DNA from: Deferribacter autotrophicus | GTDB taxonomy: Bacteria > Chrysiogenota > Deferribacteres > Deferribacterales > Deferribacteraceae | Reading direction: 5' to 3' | DNA: 64,000 bases | NCBI RefSeq assembly: GCF_008362905.1 | Contig: NZ_VFJB01000006.1 | Span: forward strand, 62,001-126,000 | Shown: positions 25,102 through 35,057 of the stretch, piece after piece | Layout of the letters: each line of letters opens with the position of its first letter | Numbering within the stretch: the stretch's first letter is position 1 | Notes under the pieces: generated by a model | What the model was told of the DNA's origin: nothing | Databases searched by the model: none | What the model saw: only the letters and a program-made list of their open reading frames with translations | Translations under genes and position numbers: made by a program

Positions 25102-27393
25102 ATGTTGACCGTTAAGATAGACGGAATAGAAGTTAAAGTAGAACCAGGGACAACAATTTTGGAAGCGGCTGAGAAAGCCGGTGTTTATATTCCAATAATG
25201 TGTCATCATAAAAATTTAAACCCTTTTGGTGCATGTAGGGTTTGTCTTGTTGAGGTTAAAGGCAGCCCAAAATTGATGACTGCATGTACAACTCCTGTAA
25301 CTGATAATATGGAAGTAATTACTAATAGTGAGAAGCTAAAAAGGATTAGGAAGACATTAATTGAATTGTTATTGATAAACCACCCTCTTGACTGTCCTGT
25401 GTGTGACAAGGGTGGTGAGTGTTTGCTGCAGGACTTAACATATGAGTTTGGAATAACTAAAGTTAGATTTGATGAAAAACCAAATAATAGTCCAGTAGAT
25501 CATACAAACCCATTTATTGAAAGAGATATCGACAGATGTGTGCTTTGTGGAAAATGCGTGAGAATCTGTGATGAGATTGTAAATGTAGAGGCTATATCAT
25601 TTATCAACAGAGGCGTTGAAACATATATTGGAACAGCATTTGATCAGCCTTGGAACTGCGAATACTGTGGACAATGTATGAGTGTTTGTCCGGTAGGTTC
25701 GCTGAATAACAGAGTGTATCTTTTCAAAAACAGACCATGGCATCTTGAGCATACAGAATCTATCTGTGGATACTGCTCATGTGGCTGTACTGTAATTATT
25801 GATCATGAAAACAATGAAGTGTATCGAATTAAAGAAGATGTGTATAAAGGGGTAAACAAAGGGCTTCTTTGTGCTAAAGGTAGGTTTGGTTATGAACTTA
25901 TCAATTCTACACAGCGACCTGTAACTGCAAAAGTTAAAGACGGTAATGAGTTTAAGGATGTAGATTTTGATGGTGCATTAAATACAATTTATGAAAAATT
26001 AAGTGCGGTAATATCCAAATATGGTAATGATAGTGTAGCTTTTGTTATTTCACCACGATTAACGAACGAAGAAGCTTTTCTTGCTCAAAAGTTTGCTAGA
26101 GAAGTTGTTAAAACAAACAATATCTATTCCCTTGAAACAATTAATGCACTTCCTGATGGCACCTACAATGATGTTGAATCAAGCAATGCATTAATTGTTT
26201 TCAATATCGATGTTACAGAATCTAACCCAGTATTAGGTTATTCAGTAAGGGTTGCAGGTAGAAGAGAAGAGTCAAACCTCTATGTTTTTTATCCGAATTA
26301 TACACCACTAAAAAGAGTGGCCACAGAGTTTTATGTATATAAACCATCAGAACTTTATAATGAGTTTGAATTGTTCTTAAAAGCATTAGATGGTGAAAAC
26401 AACAAGTATAGCGAAGCTGCTGATAATTTTAAAAATGATGATAAACCTGTATTCGTGTTTAACCCTTATAATCCTAAAGATGTAGAAATTGCTAAAAAGG
26501 TTCTTGATAAAGTGTCAAATGTAAAATTGGTTCCAGCTAAAGCAAAGAATAATTCCCAAGGTATTGTTGATATGGGATGTTTCAATGGAATGAATCCAGG
26601 ACTTGTGGAGACTGATAAAGGGGTTGAGCTTAGAGAAGGGATTGAAGCTGATAAAATAAAGGCATTAATTGTGTTGGGAGAGAATTTAGCTGTTAGATCC
26701 GAATACTTTGATATTCTAAACTTATTGAATGATTTGGAGTTATTTGTTGTTACGGATCCATTCTTTAGTGAGACAGCTGAGCTTTCAAATGTTTATATAC
26801 CAGTGGCTACCTTTGCTGAAAAAGATGGTTCTTTTACAAACTTTGAAGGTAGAGTTCAGTCTTTACATAAGGCTGTAGATAAAGGTGTGAAGACTGATAA
26901 AGATGTCATTGTAGAGCTTGCTAAAAAATTCGGTACAACATTACCATATGAAACAGACAAAATCAGGGAAATGATTGAAGTTGAAAACCCATTGTATATA
27001 GGTGTGGATTGGAATGGTGGTATTGTAAGCTATCCATATAAAGTGAAAATTGATGGTGATGTAAAATTTGAGATTAAAGGTTCTGGTAAATATGAATTGT
27101 ACCCTGCTTATTTGAGGTTACATAGCGGTTCGTATACAAGAAGGTCTTATGATTTGAGTAAAGTATATGGTGAACCAATCATAGAAATTAACCCTGAAGA
27201 TGCAAAAGAATTAAATGTAAAGGATAACGATTATTTAACCATTAAAATAGGTAATGATTCTTACAAATATAGAGTAAAAGTTGATAAAAAGATTTTGCAA
27301 GGCGCAATCTCATTACCAAAAGATTTTAAAGAAACAGCACCTCTGTTTTACGAAGGAAGTTATTTGAAGGTAGATTTAATAAAGCATATATAA
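25102..27393 (+). CDS. nuoG: NADH-quinone oxidoreductase subunit G
   Basis: A 763-aa molybdopterin-like subunit. In order: a [2Fe-2S] ferredoxin (CHHKNLNPFGACRVC, then TAC), the His-containing motif HPLDCPVCDKGGEC, two [4Fe-4S] motifs (CVLCGKCVRIC, CEYCGQCMSVCPVG) and a further four-Cys site (CGYCSCGC ... LLCAKG), corresponding to cluster N7. The rest is a divergent oxidoreductase domain without evident molybdenum ligand. N7 is lost in many complexes I, so its presence points to the ancestral type. Stop TAA; no coupling TAG here. Confidence 0.97.
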   Translation: MLTVKIDGIEVKVEPGTTILEAAEKAGVYIPIMCHHKNLNPFGACRVCLVEVKGSPKLMTACTTPVTDNMEVITNSEKLKRIRKTLIELLLINHPLDCPVCDKGGECLLQDLTYEFGITKVRFDEKPNNSPVDHTNPFIERDIDRCVLCGKCVRICDEIVNVEAISFINRGVETYIGTAFDQPWNCEYCGQCMSVCPVGSLNNRVYLFKNRPWHLEHTESICGYCSCGCTVIIDHENNEVYRIKEDVYKGVNKGLLCAKGRFGYELINSTQRPVTAKVKDGNEFKDVDFDGALNTIYEKLSAVISKYGNDSVAFVISPRLTNEEAFLAQKFAREVVKTNNIYSLETINALPDGTYNDVESSNALIVFNIDVTESNPVLGYSVRVAGRREESNLYVFYPNYTPLKRVATEFYVYKPSELYNEFELFLKALDGENNKYSEAADNFKNDDKPVFVFNPYNPKDVEIAKKVLDKVSNVKLVPAKAKNNSQGIVDMGCFNGMNPGLVETDKGVELREGIEADKIKALIVLGENLAVRSEYFDILNLLNDLELFVVTDPFFSETAELSNVYIPVATFAEKDGSFTNFEGRVQSLHKAVDKGVKTDKDVIVELAKKFGTTLPYETDKIREMIEVENPLYIGVDWNGGIVSYPYKVKIDGDVKFEIKGSGKYELYPAYLRLHSGSYTRRSYDLSKVYGEPIIEINPEDAKELNVKDNDYLTIKIGNDSYKYRVKVDKKILQGAISLPKDFKETAPLFYEGSYLKVDLIKHI

Positions 27394-27414
27394 AAATTTA
27401 GAAGAGGTAAGGGT

Positions 27415-28398
27415 ATGTTAGTGGGGATAATTTTAACAGTTATTAAGATCCTAATTGTTATCACTGTACTTCTGTTGAGTGTAGCTTATATGACATGGGC
27501 AGAGAGGAAGGTTATCGGTCATATGCAGGTAAGGCTTGGTCCTACCCATGTGGGTTGGAAAGGTTTACTGCAGCCTATTGCTGACGGTTTGAAGTTATTA
27601 ATGAAAGAAGATATTGTGCCTGATATGGTGGATAAACCTGTATATATTATTGCACCATTACTCAGTTTAATACCTGCATTAAGTGCCTTTGCTGTTATCC
27701 CTTTTGCTGATAAGTTTGTTATTTTTGGTAAAGAGGTACAACCTTATATTTCAGATATAAATATTGGTCTTTTGTACATTTTGGCGCTTTCATCTGTGGG
27801 TACATATGGTATTATTATGTCTGGTTGGGCATCAAACTCCAAATATGCACTCCTTGGTAGTTTAAGATCATCTGCACAGGTTATCAGTTATGAGACTGCT
27901 ATGGGACTGGCGTTAGTTGGTCCAGTGTTGTTGGCAGGTTCACTTTCTTTAAGAGATATTACTATTGCCCAAAAAGGATTGTGGTTTATTGTTCCGCAAT
28001 TTGTCGCATTTGTTATATACCTTATTTCTGCTATAGCAGAAACAAACAGAGCTCCATTTGACCTACCTGAAGCAGAAACAGAGCTTGTTGCTGGTTTCCA
28101 TGTAGAATACTCTAGTATGAAGTTTGCGCTCTTTTTCTTAGCAGAATACGCAAATATGTATGTGGTTTCTGCTATTGCAACAATAGTATTTTTAGGTGGA
28201 TGGAATGGACCAATTTTACCAGGATTTGTTTGGTTTGTTATAAAGGTTCTCTTCATTATGTTCTTCTATCTATGGTTAAGAGCGACTTTGCCAAGGTTAA
28301 GATTCGACCAGTTGATGTCACTTGGTTGGAAAGTCCTTATTCCAATTGCGCTAGCTAACGTACTTATTACATCTATTATTGTATATATCGTGAGATAG
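27415..28398 (+). CDS. nuoH: NADH-quinone oxidoreductase subunit H
   Basis: A 327-aa membrane subunit at the junction of the two arms, forming part of the quinone channel. There are about eight transmembrane helices. The signatures [20 protein letters not shown] and [20 protein letters not shown] are complete, the latter containing the conserved acidic residues. The length is as expected. Confidence 0.98.
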   Translation: MLVGIILTVIKILIVITVLLLSVAYMTWAERKVIGHMQVRLGPTHVGWKGLLQPIADGLKLLMKEDIVPDMVDKPVYIIAPLLSLIPALSAFAVIPFADKFVIFGKEVQPYISDINIGLLYILALSSVGTYGIIMSGWASNSKYALLGSLRSSAQVISYETAMGLALVGPVLLAGSLSLRDITIAQKGLWFIVPQFVAFVIYLISAIAETNRAPFDLPEAETELVAGFHVEYSSMKFALFFLAEYANMYVVSAIATIVFLGGWNGPILPGFVWFVIKVLFIMFFYLWLRATLPRLRFDQLMSLGWKVLIPIALANVLITSIIVYIVR

Positions 28399-28407
28399 GG
28401 GTGAATT

Positions 28408-28866
28408 ATGGCGAGGAATATATTTGACTACGTATTTTTTACTGAAATAATGCAGGGGCTTGGTGTAACTCTGAAACATATGTTTAAAAAACCAGTTACA
28501 TATAAATATCCCTTTGAGGCCACCCCTATTTTTGAAAGATTTAGGGGCGTTCATTACATGAAAACGGATGAACAAGGTAAGCCAAAATGTGTTGGTTGTT
28601 ATTTATGTGAAAGAGTTTGCCCATCAGAATGTATCCATATTGAAACGGATGCAGGTCCAAATGGAGAAAGATTAATTAGGAAATACGAGATAGAGCTTGA
28701 TAGGTGTATTTACTGTGGATTTTGTGAAGAAGCATGTCCAGTTGATGCAATCCACATGGGCAGAAGCTATGATGTTGTTAGACCAACAAGAGATGGTTAC
28801 AGGGTTAATATTAAGTTTTTGGTTAAAAAGTATAAAGAATATATAGAAGAAGGTAAAGGAGAATAA
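28408..28866 (+). CDS. nuoI: NADH-quinone oxidoreductase subunit I
   Basis: A 152-aa ferredoxin-type subunit carrying clusters N6a and N6b. Both motifs are complete: CVGCYLCERVCPSEC and CIYCGFCEEACPVDA. The start has TAGGGGTG upstream, again merging the nuoH stop with the ribosome site. It sits between the membrane and peripheral arms. Confidence 0.97.
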   Translation: MARNIFDYVFFTEIMQGLGVTLKHMFKKPVTYKYPFEATPIFERFRGVHYMKTDEQGKPKCVGCYLCERVCPSECIHIETDAGPNGERLIRKYEIELDRCIYCGFCEEACPVDAIHMGRSYDVVRPTRDGYRVNIKFLVKKYKEYIEEGKGE

Positions 28867-28867
28867 A

Positions 28868-29368
28868 ATGGAGCAGGTGGCATTTTATATTTTGGCGTTT
28901 TTAGCCATTGTATCAGCACTATTTATGATAACAAGAATTAACCCTGTCCATTCAGCCCTGTGGATGTTGTTAACCTTTTTTAGTGTAGCTGGTATTTTTG
29001 TACAGCTTAATGCAGAATTTATAGCTGCAATCCAGGTCTTGGTTTATGCAGGAGCTATTTTGGTTCTGTATCTCTTTGTAGTTATGTTGCTTAATCCAAA
29101 ATCGCATGGATTTATCAAAATACCTTTTAGGTATGCTTTGGGAACCATTGTTTCAATAATACTAGTTGTGCAAGTTTTTATAGCAATTAAGACAAGCAAT
29201 ATTCTCGGACATGAAGGTGGGATTACTGATCAGATGATTAAAGAGATGGGGAATGTTAAACTGTTTGGTAAAGAACTGTTTACTAATTACCTTGTACCAT
29301 TTGAAGTTGCTTCTATCCTTTTGCTTGTGGCGATGATTGGTGCAATTGTTCTGGCGAAGAAAGAGTAG
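28868..29368 (+). CDS. nuoJ: NADH-quinone oxidoreductase subunit J
   Basis: A 166-aa membrane subunit with five hydrophobic segments. The TM3-like VQVLVYAGAILVLYLFVVMLL core, with a pi-bulge-type sequence, is conserved. It begins 1 bp after the nuoI stop, with GGAG inside the end of nuoI. Confidence 0.96.
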   Translation: MEQVAFYILAFLAIVSALFMITRINPVHSALWMLLTFFSVAGIFVQLNAEFIAAIQVLVYAGAILVLYLFVVMLLNPKSHGFIKIPFRYALGTIVSIILVVQVFIAIKTSNILGHEGGITDQMIKEMGNVKLFGKELFTNYLVPFEVASILLLVAMIGAIVLAKKE

Positions 29369-29380
29369 GGGAGGTGGATA

Positions 29381-29686
29381 ATGGAAATGACATTGCAGCA
29401 TTACTTGATATTAAGCGCGATACTCTTCGGTATTGGAATTACTGGAGTACTTATCAGAAGAAACTTAATAGTAATGTTTATGTCGCTGGAATTGATGTTA
29501 AATGCTGTTAATATAAATTTGGCCGCTTATTCGAAATATTTACATACAATGACTGGTCAAATTTTTATCGTTTTTGTTATGTGTGTGGCTGCTGCTGAGG
29601 CTGCTGTAGGGTTGGCGTTGATAATTACACTTTTCAGAAATAAAGCCACAATAAATGCTGATGAAATCAATTCACTAAGAGGATAG
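29381..29686 (+). CDS. nuoK: NADH-quinone oxidoreductase subunit K
   Basis: A 101-aa three-helix membrane subunit homologous to MrpC. The two conserved glutamates sit in [15 protein letters not shown] and [12 protein letters not shown], used in the proton relay. The start follows TAGGGGAGGTGG. Confidence 0.97.
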   Translation: MEMTLQHYLILSAILFGIGITGVLIRRNLIVMFMSLELMLNAVNINLAAYSKYLHTMTGQIFIVFVMCVAAAEAAVGLALIITLFRNKATINADEINSLRG

Positions 29687-29696
29687 GAGTAGGGAT

Positions 29697-31604
29697 ATGA
29701 TTGAGTTAGGTATACTAATAGCGCCATTAGCTGCATTTTTAATAAACGGGATATTTGGAAGGCTTTACATAAAGAGGAATGCTCACTATGTGGCTATTGC
29801 CGGTGTTTTGGTATCATTAGCTTTGGCTATTATGACGTTTTTTAAGGTTGCCGGCGGATATAGAGTAGATGCCACTGTTTATGAATGGGTTATTGCTGGA
29901 AAGATTACAATCCCTTTTGGTATTCTTATAGATCCGCTTTCATCAATAATGCTTATTGTTGTAACATTTGTTAGTACTATGGTACATATCTATTCTATCG
30001 GTTATATGCATCATGATCCTGGATACTGGAGATTCTTTACATATTTATCAATGTTTACCCTTTCAATGTTAATTTTAGTACTGGGTAACAACTTCTTAAT
30101 GCTTTTTGTTGGATGGGAATTGGTTGGTTTATCTTCTTATGCATTGATCGGTTTCTGGTTTCATAAAAAGAGTGCTGCAGATGCCTCTAAAAAAGCATTT
30201 GTAGTAAACAGAATTGGTGACTTCGGATTTTATATAGGTTTGCTACTTGTAATTATGACATTCAAAAGTCTAACATATCAGGATGCTTTTAATTATGAAA
30301 TTATTGAGCATGTTAAGAATACTACATTTAATGTTTTTGGACTGGATTTGAGCCTTCTTGACTTAATGACATTCGGATTGTTCTGCGGTGCGATTGGTAA
30401 ATCTGCACAGTTTCCACTTCATGTGTGGTTGCCTGATGCGATGGAAGGTCCTACACCAGTTTCTGCATTAATCCACGCTGCTACAATGGTTACTGCTGGT
30501 GTTTATATGGTAGCTAGATGTAATCCACTTTTCTCAGAAGCTCATATTACAAGTAATATAGTGGTTTTTGTTGGTGCTGCTACAGCATTACTTGGTGCGA
30601 CAATCGGTTTAACACAGTATGACTTCAAGAGAGTTTTGGCTTATTCAACAGTGAGCCAGTTAGGTTATATGATTATGGCTACCGGTGTTGGTGCCTATGT
30701 GGCAGGTATTTTCCACCTTTTTACACACGCATTTTTTAAGGCACTATTGTTCCTTTGTTCTGGTAGCGTAATGCATGCTATGCAGGATGAACTTGATATT
30801 AGAAAAATGGGTGGACTTTTAAATAAAATGAAGATTACGGGCTATACATTCTTGATTGGATGTATAGCAATTGCAGGAATTCCACCTTTTGCTGGTTTCT
30901 TCAGTAAGGATGAAATCTTAGCTATGACATTTGCAAGTGGGCATAAATTTGCTTGGTTTGTAGGTACTGTTGTAGCATTTATGACGGCATTTTATATGTT
31001 TAGATTGTGGTGGTACGTATTTGTTGGACAGCCAAGGGATAAACACCTTTATGATCATGCCCATGAATCACCATGGCAAATGACATTTCCTTTGATACTT
31101 TTGGCTATTATGTCAGTATTGGCAGGATTCTTCGGATTTCCACCTGAGCATGGGTTTATCCATAAATTCCTTGAGCCTGTTCTTGTGCCTGAGCATTTCC
31201 ATATACCACACTTATCAGCTGGTACAAGCTACGGCTTAATGGCTCTTTCAGTTGTTGTTGCTGCAGCGGGTATTTATGTATCATACTTATACTATGTTAA
31301 AATGCCTGAATTACCTGCTAAGACAGTTAAGACATTTAGACCTGTACATAAATTTTTCTATAACAAATGGTATTTTGATGAGTTGTACGATGTACTTTTT
31401 GTACAGCCAATTATAATGATTTCAAAATTCTTGTGGAAAGGGTTCGATGCAAATTTCATCGACTTCATAGTAAATGCCTTTGGATGGGTGGCTCAGTTTC
31501 TTGGTAGATTTTTCAGGATTATTCAAACAGGAAGAATACAGACATACATATTCACTTTTGTACTTGGTGTAATACTATTATTAACAATTTTCTATATGGT
31601 GTAG
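29697..31604 (+). CDS. nuoL: NADH-quinone oxidoreductase subunit L
   Basis: The distal antiporter-like proton-pumping subunit, 635 aa. It has the FVGWELVGLSSYALIGFW motif with the channel Glu, the LHVWLPDAMEGPTPVSALIHAATMV signature split by conserved Lys/His residues, and a long C-terminal part with the lateral helix and final helix. The length is typical. Confidence 0.98.
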   Translation: MIELGILIAPLAAFLINGIFGRLYIKRNAHYVAIAGVLVSLALAIMTFFKVAGGYRVDATVYEWVIAGKITIPFGILIDPLSSIMLIVVTFVSTMVHIYSIGYMHHDPGYWRFFTYLSMFTLSMLILVLGNNFLMLFVGWELVGLSSYALIGFWFHKKSAADASKKAFVVNRIGDFGFYIGLLLVIMTFKSLTYQDAFNYEIIEHVKNTTFNVFGLDLSLLDLMTFGLFCGAIGKSAQFPLHVWLPDAMEGPTPVSALIHAATMVTAGVYMVARCNPLFSEAHITSNIVVFVGAATALLGATIGLTQYDFKRVLAYSTVSQLGYMIMATGVGAYVAGIFHLFTHAFFKALLFLCSGSVMHAMQDELDIRKMGGLLNKMKITGYTFLIGCIAIAGIPPFAGFFSKDEILAMTFASGHKFAWFVGTVVAFMTAFYMFRLWWYVFVGQPRDKHLYDHAHESPWQMTFPLILLAIMSVLAGFFGFPPEHGFIHKFLEPVLVPEHFHIPHLSAGTSYGLMALSVVVAAAGIYVSYLYYVKMPELPAKTVKTFRPVHKFFYNKWYFDELYDVLFVQPIIMISKFLWKGFDANFIDFIVNAFGWVAQFLGRFFRIIQTGRIQTYIFTFVLGVILLLTIFYMV

Positions 31605-31614
31605 GGGGCTTGAT

Positions 31615-33114
31615 ATGATGGGTAATATTTTATCAATTCTGATTTTCTTCCCAGTTGTAGCGGCACTTGTGATATTCGCCCTATGGAGAAGTGGTAAAGC
31701 TACAATGTGGGCTGCATTTGTTGCAAGTGTTATCGAATTCATTCTCACAATGCCTTTGATGTGGAATTTTGATAAAGGTACTGCAGCAATGCAGTTTGTT
31801 GAGAGATATGATTGGGTTAAAGCTTGGGGGATTAGCTATTATGTAGGTGTGGATGGGATATCCATCTTAATGGTATTTCTTACAACTCTTTTAACAGCAA
31901 TATCAATCTTAGCATCATTTAAATATATAGGTAAAAGGCAAAGAGAGTTTTACATTGCAATGCTTATTTTAGAAGCGGCAATTGTTGGTGTGTTTGTTGC
32001 ATTGGATTTCTTCCTTTTCTACATTTTTTGGGAAGCAATGCTCATACCTATGTATCTCATTATTGGTGTTTGGGGCGGCAAAAGAAGGGTTTACGCTGCT
32101 ATCAAATTCTTCCTCTACACACTTGCAGGTTCAGTATTAATGATGCTTGCAATTATAGCTCTTTACTTCAAACATGGACAGCTAACAGGTGAATATACAT
32201 TTGATATATTAAAAATAACTGCAGCTAGTGCTCAATATTCACTAGGATTCCAAACAATAGTATTTTTAGCATTCTTCTTGGGATTTGCAATTAAGGTACC
32301 TATGTTTCCATTCCATACATGGTTGCCTGATGCACACGTGGAAGCACCAACTGCAGGTTCTGTAATACTTGCTGGTGTACTTTTGAAAATGGGTACTTAT
32401 GGTTTCTTGAGATTCTGTTTACCTATTACACCGATTGCTTCAATTAAGTTTGTACCTCTTGTGGCCATACTATCTGTAGTGGCTATCATTTATGGAGCAC
32501 TGGTAGCTATGGTTCAGGAGGATGTGAAAAAGCTTGTTGCATATTCTTCTGTGAGTCACATGGGTTTTGTAACATTAGGTATATATGCACTTAATCAATC
32601 AGGTATTGAAGGTGGCATTCTTCAGATGTTCAATCACGGTATAATTACAGGTGCACTCTTCTTATTAATTGGTTTGATTTATGAAAGAACACATACAAGA
32701 TTGATTGCAGATTATGGTGGTATTGCTCAAAAAGTACCTGTATATGCAACAATTTTTGCAATATTTACCTTCGGTTCTATTGGTCTTCCAAGTATGGGAG
32801 CGTTTATAGGTGAATTTCTTGTGCTTGTTGGTGCTTTTAAGGCATTTTCAGATTATGCTATAATAGCAGCTTCTGGTGTAATTTTTGCAGCTGTTTATAT
32901 GCTTTGGATGTATCAGAGAGTATTTTTCCAGCAGTTTAACAGTAGGTGGGAAAATATTGAAGATGTGAATGTAAGAGAGTTTATCTATCTGTTTCCACTT
33001 ATAATTATTGTATTTTGGGTGGGTGTGTATCCAGAGACATTCACTTCATATATGCATGAAAGTGTTAAGAACCTGATAGAACAAATAAATACAGTTAAAA
33101 TAGCGCTTAAATAG
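31615..33114 (+). CDS. nuoM: NADH-quinone oxidoreductase subunit M
   Basis: The second antiporter-like pump subunit, 499 aa with about 14 helices. FYIFWEAMLIPMYLIIGVWGG, the FPFHTWLPDAHVEAPTAGSVI motif and LLKMGTYGFLRF are all standard. Either of two adjacent ATGs may start it; the ribosome site is the TAGGGGG formed with the nuoL stop. Confidence 0.98.
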   Translation: MMGNILSILIFFPVVAALVIFALWRSGKATMWAAFVASVIEFILTMPLMWNFDKGTAAMQFVERYDWVKAWGISYYVGVDGISILMVFLTTLLTAISILASFKYIGKRQREFYIAMLILEAAIVGVFVALDFFLFYIFWEAMLIPMYLIIGVWGGKRRVYAAIKFFLYTLAGSVLMMLAIIALYFKHGQLTGEYTFDILKITAASAQYSLGFQTIVFLAFFLGFAIKVPMFPFHTWLPDAHVEAPTAGSVILAGVLLKMGTYGFLRFCLPITPIASIKFVPLVAILSVVAIIYGALVAMVQEDVKKLVAYSSVSHMGFVTLGIYALNQSGIEGGILQMFNHGIITGALFLLIGLIYERTHTRLIADYGGIAQKVPVYATIFAIFTFGSIGLPSMGAFIGEFLVLVGAFKAFSDYAIIAASGVIFAAVYMLWMYQRVFFQQFNSRWENIEDVNVREFIYLFPLIIIVFWVGVYPETFTSYMHESVKNLIEQINTVKIALK

Positions 33115-33125
33115 GGAGGCTCGTA

Positions 33126-34556
33126 ATGGCACAAAGTATCGTATCAATATTGCCTGAAATTTTAATGACGATTTTTGGCCTCTTACTGATTGTGATAGAT
33201 GTATTGGCCGGTGAGGACAGAAAATCTGGAGTGGGGTATTTTGGGATTGCTTTTGTTTTATTGGCATTGATTGCGTCAATTCCTCCATTTAATGGATTTA
33301 AAATATTCGGTTTTAACAAAATGGTTGTTTGGGATGTGTACTCTTATGCATTTTTTCTAACATTTGCTTTTGCTTATATAATGAGTACGCTTGGCTCTGT
33401 TGATTACCTTAAAGATAGAGGGATCAACAAAGGTGAATATTACGTTATAATGTTTTTCAGTATCATTGGTATGATGTTTATGGTTAGTGCTACAGATTTA
33501 TCTGTATTTTATCTTGGCTTAGAGACAATGGCTATTTCTATGTATATACTTGCTGGGTACAACAAAAAAGAATTGACTTCCAATGAGGCAGGTATAAAAT
33601 ATTTTATAATGGGTGCATTCTCATCAGGAATCTTTTTATATGGTTTGACTTATGTATTCGGGTATACAGGTAGTACTAAGTACCATATTATTGCAGAGTT
33701 TATTAGAAATAACGGCGTTTCACATTTTAGCATAATCTTTGGGTTAATATTAATGTTTGCAGGATTTGCATTCAAAATTTCAGCGTTTCCATTCCATATG
33801 TGGGCGCCTGATGTTTATAGTGGGGCACCAACTCCGGTAGCTGGATTCATGACAGTAGCACCCAAAGCAGCAGCATTTGGTGGTATGGTTAGATTTTTAA
33901 TGGTTGCAGGTGTGCCAGTTGTTGAAAAATGGCAGTTGTTCTTTGCAATATTAGCTGTGTTAACAATGACATATGGTAATTTGGTGGCTATTGCTCAAAA
34001 CAATGTTAAAAGGATGCTTGCTTATTCAGCAATTTCACATGCTGGATATATGTTGATAGGCTTGGTTGCTGCAAATGATATTGGTTATCAAGCTATAGCA
34101 TTGTATACAATGATTTATGCTTTTATGAATATCGGTGCATTTACATTACTTTCAGTGCTTAAAAATAAAGGGATAATTGATGATGAAAGATTAGAAAGCT
34201 TTGCTGGATTGGCTAAAAAACATCCATTATATTCCCTTGCAATGTTACTATTTATGTTCTCATTGGCAGGTATTCCACCACTTGCAGGGTTTATCGGTAA
34301 ATTTTACATCTTTATGGCAGCAATAAAAGCTAAAATTTACTGGCTTGCCATTATCGGTGTATTGAACAGTGCAATTGCATGCTACTACTATATGAGAGTT
34401 ACAGTATACATGTACTTTAAAGAAGCTGAATACGATGTAGAAGCTAATTTAAGACCAGCAGCGTTTATTGCAACGTTTATAGCATCTGTTGTAGTATTGC
34501 TTTTAACAGTATTCCCAAGCTTATTAATTAATATTGTTAAGAGTATGATTGTTTAA
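33126..34556 (+). CDS. nuoN: NADH-quinone oxidoreductase subunit N
   Basis: The third antiporter-like pump subunit, 476 aa. It carries FYLGLETMAISMYILAGY, FPFHMWAPDVYSGAPTPVAGF and a discontinuous helix region with conserved Lys. It ends the complex I set; nuoN is followed 11 bp later by the ferritin-like gene. Confidence 0.98.
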   Translation: MAQSIVSILPEILMTIFGLLLIVIDVLAGEDRKSGVGYFGIAFVLLALIASIPPFNGFKIFGFNKMVVWDVYSYAFFLTFAFAYIMSTLGSVDYLKDRGINKGEYYVIMFFSIIGMMFMVSATDLSVFYLGLETMAISMYILAGYNKKELTSNEAGIKYFIMGAFSSGIFLYGLTYVFGYTGSTKYHIIAEFIRNNGVSHFSIIFGLILMFAGFAFKISAFPFHMWAPDVYSGAPTPVAGFMTVAPKAAAFGGMVRFLMVAGVPVVEKWQLFFAILAVLTMTYGNLVAIAQNNVKRMLAYSAISHAGYMLIGLVAANDIGYQAIALYTMIYAFMNIGAFTLLSVLKNKGIIDDERLESFAGLAKKHPLYSLAMLLFMFSLAGIPPLAGFIGKFYIFMAAIKAKIYWLAIIGVLNSAIACYYYMRVTVYMYFKEAEYDVEANLRPAAFIATFIASVVVLLLTVFPSLLINIVKSMIV

Positions 34557-34567
34557 AGAGGACAGAT

Positions 34568-35032
34568 ATGAGTGAAATTACACTGAAAAAAGCGCTGGAA
34601 GATGCGCTTGATAAAGAGCAGAAGGCTCATGATTTTTATATGAAACTTTACGATTTGCTAAGTGATCTTGGTGCAAAAGCTATTATTAAAGAGTTGGCTG
34701 AAGAGGAAGTGAAACATAGAGAAATGATTACGAAAGCTATGGAAACAGGGAAGATTGAACATATAGGACTTGATACTAAATTTTATACTACAGATTTGGG
34801 TATAGCACAAATGGTTCTTCCGCAGGTGATTACTGAAGATATGTCAGTTCAGGATGTATTAAGAATAGCTATGAAACATGAAGATAATTCAAGAATATTT
34901 TACGAAAAGCTTGCAGAAAAATTTGCTGGAAGTGAAGCAGAAGAGTTCTTTAGAAGAATGGCCGTTGAAGAGGCAAATCATCGAAATAAGATACAGAATA
35001 TTTATGACGATATAGTTTATGATGAGAACTAA
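34568..35032 (+). CDS. ferritin-like diiron protein (rubrerythrin-type, no rubredoxin domain)
   Basis: A 154-aa four-helix protein. Two ExxH-type motifs are visible (EEEVKHREMI and VEEANHRNKI), plus carboxylates in the first and third helices (DKEQKAHDFY, KHEDNSRIFYEKL), enough for a diiron site. There is no CxxC rubredoxin tail. Such proteins act in peroxide reduction or iron handling in anaerobes. It lies 11 bp after nuoN with no intervening terminator, so it is probably co-transcribed with complex I, perhaps protecting its Fe-S clusters; that is inference. Confidence 0.85.
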   Translation: MSEITLKKALEDALDKEQKAHDFYMKLYDLLSDLGAKAIIKELAEEEVKHREMITKAMETGKIEHIGLDTKFYTTDLGIAQMVLPQVITEDMSVQDVLRIAMKHEDNSRIFYEKLAEKFAGSEAEEFFRRMAVEEANHRNKIQNIYDDIVYDEN

Positions 35033-35057
35033 AAAGGGAGCTAAAAGCTCCCTTTTT
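35031..35057. terminator. bidirectional rho-independent terminator
   Basis: GGGAGCT and AGCTCCC flank a 3-nt loop, with A-runs before and seven T residues after. It sits between the convergent ferritin-like and comFB-type genes and should stop transcription from both sides, ending the nuo transcript. Confidence 0.92.
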
